From DATGMB01 sp035293845 (lineage in GTDB: Bacteria > Acidobacteriota > Terriglobia > Bryobacterales > Bryobacteraceae): 64,000 nucleotides of DNA. The position numbers were made by a program, and so were the translations under genes. Below are positions 16,765-24,775 of this stretch, piece after piece (position 1 is the stretch's first letter; every line of letters begins with the position of its first letter). The stretch is taken from the NCBI GenBank assembly GCA_035293845.1, contig DATGMB010000324.1, positions 1 to 64,000 on the forward strand. Reading direction: 5' to 3'. The notes below the pieces were generated by a model. That model did no database searches. It was not told the DNA's origin and saw only the letters and a program-made list of their open reading frames with translations.

Positions 16765-17847
16765 TTACCGGCGCGCGGCCGGAGCGCGGCCGGCCGGTTC
16801 GGGCGCGGCGGCGGTGCGGGAAGCGGGGGGCTGCTCGGCGGGCGGCTCAGGCTTCACCAGTCCCAGCGCTTTGCGCAGTTCGCCGTCGAGCGTCTGGCGG
16901 ATATCCTGGTTGTCCTTCAGGAACTGGCGGGCGTTCTCGCGTCCCTGGCCGATGCGCTCGCCCTTGAAGCTGAACCAGCTTCCGCTCTTTTCGATGAGGT
17001 TCTGGGCCACACCGAGATCGAGCAGGTCGCCTTCCCGCGAAACGCCCTCGCCGTAGATGATGTCGAACTCGGCTTCGCGGAAGGGCGACGCCACCTTGTT
17101 CTTGACCACCTTGACCTTGGTGCGGTTGCCGACCACGTTCTCGCCGTCCTTAATAGCGGCGATGCGCCGGATATCGAGGCGGACCGAAGAGTAGAACTTC
17201 AGCGCGCGGCCGCCGGTGGTGGTCTCCGGGTTGCCGAACATCACGCCGATCTTTTCGCGGATCTGGTTGATAAAGATCAGGCACGTGCGCGACTTGTTGA
17301 CCGCGCCGGTGAGCTTGCGGAGCGCCTGCGACATCAGCCGCGCCTGCACGCCCATGTGGCTATCGCCCATTTCGCCTTCGAGTTCGGCCTTGGGCACGAG
17401 CGCCGCGACCGAATCCACCACCAGCACGTCGATCTGGCCGCTCGCGATGAGGTGCGAAGTGATCTCGAGCGCCTGCTCGCCGTAATCCGGCTGCGAGACC
17501 AGCAGGTTGTCGATATCCACCCCGAGCTTGCGTGCGTAGACGGGGTCGAGCGCGTGCTCCACGTCGATAAACGCCGCGATGCCGCCCTTCTTCTGCGCCT
17601 CCGCCACCACCTGCAGCGCGATGGTGGTCTTGCCGGACGACTCCGGCCCGAAGATCTCGCAGATACGGCCGCGCGGGAAGCCGCCGACGCCCAGCGCCGC
17701 GTCGAGCGAAATCGACCCGGTCGAAATCACCGAGACCGGTACGATGGCGTCCTTCGAGCCGAGCCGCAGGATCGACCCCTTGCCGAACTGCTTCTCGATC
17801 TGGCCGAGCGCCAGGTCCAGCGCGCGCGAGCGCTCTCGTTCATCCAT
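16765..17847 (-). CDS. recA: Recombinase RecA
   Basis: A 360-residue RecA with all core motifs: N-terminal RALDLALGQIEKQFGKGSI, Walker A GPESSGKTT, FIDVEHALDP, VVDSVAALVP, MSQALRKLTG, and the L2 loop FINQIREKIGVMFGNPETTTGGRALKF. The C-terminal domain ends in a Pro/Ala/Arg-rich tail rather than the usual acidic one. I chose ATG 17847, preceded by GAGG; an in-frame ATG at 17880 would add eleven residues and overlap the -10 region. It catalyses strand exchange and LexA cleavage in the SOS response. I could not identify a LexA box. Confidence 0.96.
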   Translation of the reverse strand: MDERERSRALDLALGQIEKQFGKGSILRLGSKDAIVPVSVISTGSISLDAALGVGGFPRGRICEIFGPESSGKTTIALQVVAEAQKKGGIAAFIDVEHALDPVYARKLGVDIDNLLVSQPDYGEQALEITSHLIASGQIDVLVVDSVAALVPKAELEGEMGDSHMGVQARLMSQALRKLTGAVNKSRTCLIFINQIREKIGVMFGNPETTTGGRALKFYSSVRLDIRRIAAIKDGENVVGNRTKVKVVKNKVASPFREAEFDIIYGEGVSREGDLLDLGVAQNLIEKSGSWFSFKGERIGQGRENARQFLKDNQDIRQTLDGELRKALGLVKPEPPAEQPPASRTAAAPEPAGRAPAARR

Positions 17848-17878
17848 AAAAACCTCACTCTCCGGAAAGGAAATCATC

Positions 17879-17884
17879 ATTGTA
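17879..17884 (-). promoter_or_regulatory. -10 element TACAAT before recA
   Basis: Read on the minus strand, TACAAT lies about 31 bases upstream of the chosen recA ATG. This gives a plausible short leader containing the GAGG ribosome binding site. No -35 was recognised. Confidence 0.4.
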
Positions 17885-18034
17885 ACAGCGGCTCCCGGCG
17901 CGCCGCCGACCGGAAAACAATCTCACGGCGCCGGCGCCCGGCCCGCCCGGGTCTGCGACCCGCACGCAGCCGTGCCAGCAAGTACGCGGCGACGTCGCCG
18001 GGCCGTGTTTGCGGGCCGCCTTCGCCGCCGACGC

Positions 18035-18040
18035 TATAAT
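18035..18040 (+). promoter_or_regulatory. Consensus -10 TATAAT before secreted-protein gene
   Basis: A perfect TATAAT ends 17 bases before the ATG at 18058, predicting a leader of only about ten bases. The nearest -35-like hexamer (TTGCGG at 18009) is too far away, at 20 bases. No Shine-Dalgarno sequence lies between. Confidence 0.5.
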
Positions 18041-18057
18041 AGACGCAGCAGCGCTTT

Positions 18058-18711
18058 ATGCAAGTCCGTTTTTCCGCGCGTTTTGCGGGCCTCACGGCCC
18101 TGCTTCTCCTGCCGGCGCTCACCCTGCCGGCCGCCAAGAAGCCCACCATCGCCAGCGGCCGGGGCGAGAATGAAGACCTCGTCCTCACCGCCACGCTTCA
18201 TATCGATCCGGAAGATATCAAGGAATTGATCGGCAGCGACCTGGGCGGACATTATATCGTCGCCGAAGTAAAAGTCGAACCGAAGTACGGCAAGGATGTC
18301 GTGATCGACCGCGACGATTTCCTGCTGCGCACCGATAAAGACGGCGAAAAAGCGACGCCGTACGCGCCCAGCCAGATCGCGGGCCGCGGCGCCCTGATCA
18401 TCGATGAAGTGACCAAGAGCGACGGCATCGCCTCGCCCGGCTGGACCGGCACGAAGGTGCCGGTCGTGCGGAAGGACAGCGCCAAACCCGCGGCGGACGG
18501 CGCCAAACCCGCCGCGGACAGCGCCAAGCCCGCGCCCGGTCCCGAACCCGCGCTCCAGAAGACGCTGGAGGCGAAAATCCTGCCGGAGGGAAAGACGGAT
18601 AAGCCGGTCAGCGGGCTTCTGTATTTTCCGATGGAGAAGCAGAAGATGAAGGACCTGGAGTTGTACTACGGAGGGCGGGAGAACCGGATCACGATGCGGT
18701 TCAAGCCGTAG
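18058..18711 (+). CDS. Secreted protein of unknown function
   Basis: A 217-residue protein with a signal peptide (RFAGLTALLLLPALTLPAA). The mature part begins with a conserved-looking beta domain (DLVLTATLHIDPEDIKELIG, VEPKYGKDVVIDRDDFLLRT). A low-complexity Lys/Pro/Ala linker with three near-copies of DSAKPAA follows, and the protein ends with LLYFPMEKQKMKDLELYY...RITMRFKP. The family is not recognised. A consensus -10 lies very close upstream and no ribosome binding site is seen. It precedes the two-component genes, but a repeat element intervenes, so a shared transcript is uncertain. Confidence 0.7.
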   Translation: MQVRFSARFAGLTALLLLPALTLPAAKKPTIASGRGENEDLVLTATLHIDPEDIKELIGSDLGGHYIVAEVKVEPKYGKDVVIDRDDFLLRTDKDGEKATPYAPSQIAGRGALIIDEVTKSDGIASPGWTGTKVPVVRKDSAKPAADGAKPAADSAKPAPGPEPALQKTLEAKILPEGKTDKPVSGLLYFPMEKQKMKDLELYYGGRENRITMRFKP

Positions 18712-18735
18712 CGGGCGGCGCCGCAGAATCGAATT

Positions 18736-18769
18736 CACCGCCGAGGCGCCGAGACGCCGGGGAAAGGCG
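18736..18769. repeat. Half copy of dispersed CGAGACGC-type repeat
   Basis: CACCGCCGAGGCGCCGAGACGC followed by CGGGGAAAGGCG matches the left arm of the palindromic elements at 11151 and 37039. The complementary right arm is absent. It lies between the secreted-protein gene and the response regulator. Confidence 0.7.
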
Positions 18770-18786
18770 CTAAGCTGAAAATAATT

Positions 18787-19512
18787 ATGCGAATCCTGGT
18801 GGTCGAGGACGAAAAGCGCATCGCGGATTTCCTGTGCCGGGGACTGGAAGGCGCGGGGTACGCCGTGGACGCCGCGGGCACAGGCGCGGCCGCCCTCGAA
18901 CACATTCACGCCACCGATTACGACCTGGTCATCCTGGATTTGATGCTGCCGGACATGGATGGCCTGCACGTGCTGGAGAAGATCCGCAACCGCAAGGCCG
19001 GCCCGCCGGTGCTGATCCTCAGCGCGCGCGGCGCCCTCGATGACCGCGTGCGCGGCCTGGAGCAAGGCGCCGACGATTACCTGGTCAAGCCTTTTGCGTT
19101 CGTCGAACTGCTGGCGCGGGTTCGCGCGCTGCTGCGCCGGGGGCAGCCGGCGCCCGAGCGCCTGCAGGTCGCGGACCTCACGCTCGATTGCATCCGCCGC
19201 AGGGTCACGCGCGGCTCGGAGGTCATCGAACTGGCGCCCAAGGAGTTCGGCATTCTCGAATACATGATGCGCAACCGCGGCCGGCCGCTCTCCCGCACCA
19301 TGATTGTCGAGCATGTCTGGGACATGGACTACGACGGGCTCACCAACATCGTCGATGTCTACATCCGGCACCTGCGGAGCAAGATCGACGACCGCTACCA
19401 GCAGAAGCTGATCCAGACGGTGCGCGGCATCGGCTACATGATCGAAGCGCCGGATAAGCCGGCGGACAAGGGGCCGGACGCCGCCGCGCAGGCGGCCGAG
19501 CGCCCGGCGTGA
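18787..19512 (+). CDS. OmpR/PhoB-family response regulator
   Basis: A 241-residue regulator. The receiver domain carries acidic residues E7/D8, the phospho-acceptor D51 (LVILDLMLPDMDG) and K101 (DDYLVKPF). The C-terminal winged-helix domain includes LAPKEFGILEYMMRNRGRPLSR and the recognition segment TNIVDVYIRHLRSKID, ending with an Ala/Pro-rich tail. The sequence is closest in style to CusR/CopR-type regulators. The GTGA overlap with the histidine kinase gene makes them a coupled two-component pair. Confidence 0.94.
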   Translation: MRILVVEDEKRIADFLCRGLEGAGYAVDAAGTGAAALEHIHATDYDLVILDLMLPDMDGLHVLEKIRNRKAGPPVLILSARGALDDRVRGLEQGADDYLVKPFAFVELLARVRALLRRGQPAPERLQVADLTLDCIRRRVTRGSEVIELAPKEFGILEYMMRNRGRPLSRTMIVEHVWDMDYDGLTNIVDVYIRHLRSKIDDRYQQKLIQTVRGIGYMIEAPDKPADKGPDAAAQAAERPA

Positions 19513-21101
19513 ACCTGCTCCGCAGACCCGGTCTGTTCCGCCGGCGGGACGTTCGCCGCGTGACGCGCGGGCTGCGCTTCCGCCTGACCGCCATTTACGC
19601 GCTCGTCTTCGCGGTGGTGCTGATCGGCGTGGCCGCGCTCTTCCGGCAGCGCCTGGAAACCGTGCAGACCAACGAGGTCCAGGACTCGCTCGAGCAGGAA
19701 TGGGCCGCCATGAAGGGCTACGTGCGGATCTCCCTGAATCGCGAGGACGGCAAGTATTACGCTTCCTGGTATTACGACGACCAGGACCCGGATGAGACCA
19801 CGATCGTCCTGGATATCAAGAAGATTTACGCGATCACGGATCCATACGGCAATCTGGTGCTCAATGCCAAGACCAAGGAACCCGAGGTCTCGACGGCGTA
19901 CGAGGACATCGGCGTCGACCGGCAGAACATCAAGGCCACGGTGCAGGCGGCGCTGGCCTCGAGCAAGCCGCGGGCATTCTTCCGCGAGCGCCGGAATTCA
20001 AACGGCGAGCGGTTCCTGATGCGCTCGGGCGTGGTGTATGCGGAGGGCGAGTACGGGAAGGGCCACGGGCCGCCGTTCTACGTCACTCTGGGCGCGCCGC
20101 TCGGCCAGAACCAACGCGTGCTGCGGGATTTCACGCTGCTTTATCTGATCATCATTCCCGGCGCGCTGATTCTGGGCTCGGTGCTCGGCTGGATGATGGC
20201 GGGGCGCGCGCTGACGCCGGTGCTCGAAGTGGCGCAGGCGGCGCAGCGGATATCGGGGTCGAATCTCAGCCTGCGCATTCCGACGCGCCGCGCGGGCGAC
20301 GAGCTGGATTACCTGATCCTTACCTTCAACCGGATGATCGAGCGGCTGGAGGCGTCGTTCCAGCAGATGAAACAGTTCTCGACGGACGTTTCGCACGAGC
20401 TGCGGACGCCCATTACGGGCATCCGGGGCCAGCTCGAAGTGGCGCTGTTCACGGCCAAGACCACCGACCAATACCGTGAGGCGATGTTCAACGCGCTGCA
20501 GGATATCGACCGGCTGTCGCAGATCGTGCGCGCGCTGCTGCTGCTATCGCAGGCGGAATCGGGGCAGTTGGCGCTGCAGCGGGCGCGCTGGAACCTGAGC
20601 GAGGTGATTGAGGACCTGGTCGAGCAGTTCCAGATTCCAGCCGAGGAGGCCGGCCTGCGGCTCACCGCCAGCCTGCCCGCGCAATGCTTCGCCGAGGTGG
20701 ACCGCGTGCAGATCGAGCGCATGATCACCAATCTGCTGTCTAATGCGCTCAAGTTCACGCCGCGCGGCGGGCGGGTGCGGGTCGCGCTGCGCGCCTTGGA
20801 GGAGGCCGTCGAGGTGACGGTGGAGGACACGGGCAAGGGCATCCCGACCGAATCGCTGCCCCACATTTTCGACCGCTTCTACCGCGTTCCGGGATCCGGC
20901 ACCGCGCCCGGTCCGGAGCAGGGACTCGGCCTGGGGCTGAGCTTCGTGGCGTGGATCGTGAAGGCGCACAACGGCAAGATCGATGTGGAGAGCGAGCCCG
21001 GCAAAGGGACGCGATTCCGCATCATGCTCCCGGCAAGCGGCAGCGGCGCGGATACGATGGAGAGCCTGGAGGCGGCGCAGGGGATGCAGGCGGAGGGCTG
21101 A
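19509..21101 (+). CDS. Membrane sensor histidine kinase
   Basis: A 530-residue kinase: first transmembrane helix at about 26-45 (LTAIYALVFAVVLIGVAALF), a periplasmic sensor region (about 46-207), second helix at about 208-230, HAMP domain (about 230-282), HisKA with H296 (FSTDVSHELRTPITGIRGQ), and a HATPase with N box NLLSNALKFTP, G1 DTGKGIP and G2 GLGLGLSF. The GTG start at 19509 overlaps the regulator's stop. It partners the upstream regulator. The sensor region shows no recognised ligand-binding fold, so the stimulus is unknown. Confidence 0.93.
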   Translation: MNLLRRPGLFRRRDVRRVTRGLRFRLTAIYALVFAVVLIGVAALFRQRLETVQTNEVQDSLEQEWAAMKGYVRISLNREDGKYYASWYYDDQDPDETTIVLDIKKIYAITDPYGNLVLNAKTKEPEVSTAYEDIGVDRQNIKATVQAALASSKPRAFFRERRNSNGERFLMRSGVVYAEGEYGKGHGPPFYVTLGAPLGQNQRVLRDFTLLYLIIIPGALILGSVLGWMMAGRALTPVLEVAQAAQRISGSNLSLRIPTRRAGDELDYLILTFNRMIERLEASFQQMKQFSTDVSHELRTPITGIRGQLEVALFTAKTTDQYREAMFNALQDIDRLSQIVRALLLLSQAESGQLALQRARWNLSEVIEDLVEQFQIPAEEAGLRLTASLPAQCFAEVDRVQIERMITNLLSNALKFTPRGGRVRVALRALEEAVEVTVEDTGKGIPTESLPHIFDRFYRVPGSGTAPGPEQGLGLGLSFVAWIVKAHNGKIDVESEPGKGTRFRIMLPASGSGADTMESLEAAQGMQAEG

Positions 21102-21172
21102 GCGCGGCGAAGCCGGTCTGTCAAGACAATGTCTGGCGGATTATGCTAGACTGATTCTGAGCTGGATAGATT

Positions 21173-21463
21173 ATGCCGAGCGCTGAAATCCGTAATGAAA
21201 AACTCGATCTTCGCGTGACGCCGTCGGCGAAGCGGATTCTGCAGACCGCCGCGATGGCGGCCCATCGTTCGGTCAGCGAATTCGTCCTGGAGAGCGCCCT
21301 GGCGCGTGCCGAGGAAACCCTGCCCGACCGCCGCCGGTTCGGCTTGAGCGCCGAGCAATGGGAGGCTTTTCAGGCCGCGCTGGCGGCGCCGCCGCGGCCG
21401 GCGGCCCGGCTGGCCCGGCTTCTGAAGAGCCGCACGGTCTTTGAGCGCGGCAAGACCGAGTGA
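21173..21463 (+). CDS. DUF1778 antitoxin (TacA-like)
   Basis: A 96-residue protein with an N-terminal ribbon-helix-helix (KLDLRVTPSAKRILQTAAMA, RSVSEFVLESAL). A C-terminal tail (RRRFGLSAEQWEAFQAALAAPP) would wrap around the toxin, as in TacA. DUF1778 proteins pair with GNAT toxins, neutralise them and repress the operon. The upstream 70 bases contain the short dyad AGACAATGTCT (21125-21135) and TATGCT at 21142, but no clear promoter. The stop overlaps the toxin start (GTGA). Confidence 0.88.
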   Translation: MPSAEIRNEKLDLRVTPSAKRILQTAAMAAHRSVSEFVLESALARAEETLPDRRRFGLSAEQWEAFQAALAAPPRPAARLARLLKSRTVFERGKTE

Positions 21464-21960
21464 ACCAGCTCCAAATCGAAAAGCTGCACCGCCGCCATGC
21501 AGTGGACGACTTCGACTGCGGCCGCGATGCCCTCAACCGTTTTCTGACCCGCTATGCCTTGCAGAATCAGCAGGCGGGTGCTTCGCAAACCTATGTTGCC
21601 CTCGCGGGCGAGGAACTGGTTGGCTATTACACGCTCGTGGTGGGGCAGGTCGAATATGGCGGCGCGCCGGAGCGTCTGAAAAAGGGCTTGGCGCGCCATC
21701 CGGTGCTCCTGATGATTCTGGCGCGGCTGGCCGTAGCGGCGTCATGGCAGGGCAAGGGGCTGGGCGCCGGGCTTCTGAAGGATGCGCTGCTGCGGACGCT
21801 GCAGGCCGCCGAGATCGCGGGCATTCGCGCCTTCGCCGTCCACGCAAAAGACGATACGGCGAAGGCCTTCTACGAGCATTTCGACTTCGTGCCCTCACCG
21901 TCCGACCCGTACCATCTCTTTCTGCTGCTGAAGGATGTGCGGGCGATGTTGGGCCAATGA
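21460..21960 (+). CDS. GNAT-family toxin (TacT-like)
   Basis: A 166-residue acetyltransferase. The N terminus matches TacT-type toxins (HRRHAVDDFDCGRDALNRFLTRYALQNQ, then YVA...GYYTLVVGQVEY). The acetyl-CoA loop is AVAASWQGKGLGAGLLKDAL, and a Tyr sits in the C-terminal active-site segment (AKAFYEHFDFVPSPSDPYHLFL). TacT toxins acetylate aminoacyl-tRNA and stop translation. The GTG start overlaps the antitoxin stop, so the two proteins are made together. The pair looks intact. Confidence 0.88.
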   Translation: MNQLQIEKLHRRHAVDDFDCGRDALNRFLTRYALQNQQAGASQTYVALAGEELVGYYTLVVGQVEYGGAPERLKKGLARHPVLLMILARLAVAASWQGKGLGAGLLKDALLRTLQAAEIAGIRAFAVHAKDDTAKAFYEHFDFVPSPSDPYHLFLLLKDVRAMLGQ

Positions 21961-21997
21961 GGGCGGCGGCCCCAAGCCCTGGCCGCCGAGATCGGGG

Positions 21998-22576
21998 CTA
22001 AACTCCACCAGCCGGGTGGCCGTGGCGCCGCGAGCGCAGTTCATTACCGAGGAGAATCTCGAAGATTCCCCACAGCATGGCGAACGCCGCGATCGCGACA
22101 GCCAGCCCGATCAGACCGACGAAGCGCTGCAGCCAGATCATCCATGCGAAACCGAGTATGGCCGCGCCGGTCAGGGCGAGCCAGATGTCGCCGGAAATGC
22201 CTTTCCGCAGGCGAATGGCTTCGACAATCTGAAGGATTCCCGTCACCGCGGCCCAGCCCCATATCACCGCGATCGAGACCATCGGCGATGGCAGCGAAGT
22301 CTTCAAGGCAAAGAAGCCGGCCCACAGTCCGACCGCGCCTTCGATTCCGAGCAGCACGCAGCCGGGCTGTCCGCGTCCGCCGATTGCGCCGGCCAACGAA
22401 AGCACGCCGTGCGCGAGAGCGTACAGGCCGAACAGGTGTACCAGCTTGGTCTGCGTCATCGCCGGGTACGTTAGCGCCGCCACGGCGAACGCGATGGCGA
22501 CCAATCCCCGCAAGATCACGACCCACGCTCGTCCCGCGAATACCACGCGAGATCTGTTCGCAGAGTTGCCCATCAT
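21998..22576 (-). CDS. HdeD-like membrane protein (DUF308)
   Basis: A 192-residue protein with about six hydrophobic helices, among them WVVILRGLVAIAFAVAALTY, GLYALAHGVLSLAGAIGG, VSIAVIWGWAAVTGILQIVEA and LIGLAVAIAAFAMLWGIFEI. The W-G...GI...EA and R-G pattern is typical of the HdeD/DUF308 family, linked to acid stress in enterobacteria; a role here is not established. The start is ATG 22576 with GGGAGG six bases upstream (a second ATG follows at 22573). An upstream in-frame start at 22783 adds a non-membrane stretch and is rejected. Confidence 0.8.
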   Translation of the reverse strand: MMGNSANRSRVVFAGRAWVVILRGLVAIAFAVAALTYPAMTQTKLVHLFGLYALAHGVLSLAGAIGGRGQPGCVLLGIEGAVGLWAGFFALKTSLPSPMVSIAVIWGWAAVTGILQIVEAIRLRKGISGDIWLALTGAAILGFAWMIWLQRFVGLIGLAVAIAAFAMLWGIFEILLGNELRSRRHGHPAGGV

Positions 22577-22841
22577 GAGAGGCCTCCCTGGAGATTGATG
22601 CCGCACGATTCGGTCCGATGAGAGAGATGCGTGCAGCCGCGTGCTTCGCGAGCGAATGCCAGCGAACCAACCACGCGGCGTACGCAATCCGCCGCCCGCA
22701 GCGGCGGGAAACTGCGCACGCAGGGCGCCGGCACTCCGAGGAAAGAGCAGAACCGCGGTCCTGCGGCTCGCATCAGCAATCATGGGATACGGGTGCGGCT
22801 TCCGCCGCGGAACCGGTATCCCCGAAAGGCAGAGAACGACT
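22577..22841. other. Divergent intergenic region, 265 bases
   Basis: This separates the leftward HdeD-like gene from the rightward DUF1269 gene. Frames here are open on both strands but lack starts, ribosome binding sites or any recognisable protein. No promoter or palindrome stands out. Confidence 0.5.
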
Positions 22842-23372
22842 ATGAGCGAGCTAGTGGCGGTCTCTTACCCGGACGTCTATCGCGCCGGTGAGGTGTGCGC
22901 GGCGCTGCAACGGCTGCAGCGCGAATTCCTGATCGATATGGAAGATATCGCCTACGTCACGCGGGATCAGGATGGCAAGATCAAGCTGCACCAGACGCAG
23001 CCGGTGGCCAGCGTGGCGACGGGGATCGGCGCGTCCCGCGGCACCATATGGGGAGCGTTGATCGGCCTCTTGTTTATGCAGCCGCTGTTGGGGATGGCGG
23101 CCGGCGCGGTGTTCGGAGCGGCGAGCGGAGCGATCGCGGGGAGAATGGCGGATTTCGGCATTCCCGATCCGTTCATGAAGGACCTCGCCGGAAAGCTGCA
23201 GCCCGGAACGTCGATGTTATTCGTTCTATTCCGGAAGATCACCTGGGAGAAGATTCTGCCCGAGATCTCGCAGTATGGCGGAACGGTGATGCACAGTTCG
23301 CTCACGCCGGAAGCGGAGGCGCGGCTCCAATCGGCGCTCGCCGAGGGCGCTGAGCCGAAGAAGGCGGCCTGA
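22842..23372 (+). CDS. DUF1269 membrane protein
   Basis: A 176-residue protein of the DUF1269 type. The N terminus is SELVAVSYPDVYRAGEVCAALQRL..., then a soluble stretch EDIAYVTRDQDGKIKLHQ, a Gly/Ala-rich double membrane segment (TIWGALIGLLFMQPLLGMAAGAVFGAASGAIAGRMADFGI), and a C-terminal part with PGTSMLFVLFRK and LPEISQYGGTVMHSSL. Function is unknown; the family is often stress-associated. ATG 22842 is preserved against longer upstream frames because family members begin this way. Confidence 0.85.
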   Translation: MSELVAVSYPDVYRAGEVCAALQRLQREFLIDMEDIAYVTRDQDGKIKLHQTQPVASVATGIGASRGTIWGALIGLLFMQPLLGMAAGAVFGAASGAIAGRMADFGIPDPFMKDLAGKLQPGTSMLFVLFRKITWEKILPEISQYGGTVMHSSLTPEAEARLQSALAEGAEPKKAA

Positions 23373-23390
23373 CGCGGCCCACGCGACCAG

Positions 23391-24716
23391 CTACGCCTTG
23401 GCCGATTGGGGCATGGCGACGGTTCCGGGCTGCAGGCCGGCTTTCGCCAGACCGTAGTACACCACGAATCCGGCGATGAACGCGTACAGCGGCGCGGGCT
23501 CCGCATAGGCGGCGGTCTCGGCGGGCAGGAGGAACGGCAGGATGCCGACGATGAAGCCCACCAGCCAGGCGCCGTAACCGGCGAAATTGATTCCCTGGCG
23601 CGGACCGGACCAGCGCCGCCCGGAGAGCAGGTAATCCGCGGCGATCGCGCCGCAAATCGGTCCGAACGACGCGCCGATGATCGTGAAGAACGAGATGAGG
23701 CTCGCCGCCACGCCCGTTACCGCGAGGATAATTCCGATCGCGGCGCCGCACATGGTGGAGGCGACGCGCGGCACGCTGGGAATCATCGTGTTCAGGCTGT
23801 TGCCGGCGATGAAGGCGCAGAAGCAGGTCGGGGGGATCGAGGCCACCGCGAACAGCAGAAACATGATCGAGGCGATCGAGCCGCCAGTGGCTTTGATGAC
23901 ATCGTCGTAATTCCAGCCCAGCGCGGGGTTGACCGCGTGCGCGCCCGCGACCGAGATCAGCGGCAGCCCGGCGGCGATCAGCGCGGCGAGCGTAATTCCG
24001 ACCAGGCCGCCCCACTTCACGTCGCTCTCATCGCGCGAGTTGGTTCCGAAATCCGCACCCGCGGCGCCGGCCGTGGCGAAGAACCCGATCACGATGGCGA
24101 TCACCTTGGCGAACGGCATGTGGACGCCGGTATCAGCGGCTGGAGTGTAGCCGCCCGCATTTCCGGCGTTCTGGAAAAATACGACCAGCAGCATGAGGAG
24201 GGGAATGAAATTCAGGAACGTCGCCACCTTGGAGACGTATTGAATGCCCTTTGCTCCCACGAAGGAAAACGCGAGGCCCCAAAGGACGCCCACCGCGATG
24301 AACGGAACGCTGCCGGGGCCGGCGTTCGATCCGACGCCCTTCAGGATGAAGTCCGTCGCCACGAAGGTCGCCACCGCGAACCAGCCGATTTGCAGCAGGC
24401 CCATGAGAATGCCGGGCATCAGGTATCCGCCCTGGGTGCCGAAGGTGGAGCTTCCCAGGACATAGAGCGGGAATCCGGTTTTCATGCCGAGCATCGCGGG
24501 CGCGCGGTAATACAGCGCATAGCAGAGAAAGCCCGCGACGGCGAGAGCGGCCAGGCACAGCGCCAGACTGCCGTAGCGCAGCGTCTCTCCTGCCATGGTG
24601 TTGTAGAAAGCAACCCACAGAAAGATGCCGGCGTAGGTCGGCGCGGTATTGGCGTACCACGGACCGCGGTTCGTCTTCGGGTTGGGGCTGGCTTTGGCTA
24701 AATAATCCGGCAACAT
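23391..24716 (-). CDS. NCS1-family cytosine/purine/hydantoin permease
   Basis: A 441-residue inner-membrane transporter with about twelve helices. NCS1 features include the N-terminal GPWYANTAPTYAGIFLWVAFY, helix 3 with GSSTFGTQGGYLMPGILMGLLQIGWFA, and AGAAGADFGTNSRDESDVKWGG in the middle. These resemble CodB/PucI-type nucleobase or allantoin symporters. AAGGAG precedes the ATG by about six bases. No catabolic gene such as a deaminase or hydantoinase is adjacent, so the substrate is open. Confidence 0.85.
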   Translation of the reverse strand: MLPDYLAKASPNPKTNRGPWYANTAPTYAGIFLWVAFYNTMAGETLRYGSLALCLAALAVAGFLCYALYYRAPAMLGMKTGFPLYVLGSSTFGTQGGYLMPGILMGLLQIGWFAVATFVATDFILKGVGSNAGPGSVPFIAVGVLWGLAFSFVGAKGIQYVSKVATFLNFIPLLMLLVVFFQNAGNAGGYTPAADTGVHMPFAKVIAIVIGFFATAGAAGADFGTNSRDESDVKWGGLVGITLAALIAAGLPLISVAGAHAVNPALGWNYDDVIKATGGSIASIMFLLFAVASIPPTCFCAFIAGNSLNTMIPSVPRVASTMCGAAIGIILAVTGVAASLISFFTIIGASFGPICGAIAADYLLSGRRWSGPRQGINFAGYGAWLVGFIVGILPFLLPAETAAYAEPAPLYAFIAGFVVYYGLAKAGLQPGTVAMPQSAKA

Positions 24717-24775
24717 GGCGGCTCCTTGGAAATCGGAAAAGCGCGTGTGAAACCGGCCAGTATACTACACGGCGC

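Noticed and set aside
22641..22841. N-terminal extension of the DUF1269 protein
   Set aside because: Family members begin near MSELVAVSY; the extension is Arg/Ala-rich and lacks initiation signals.
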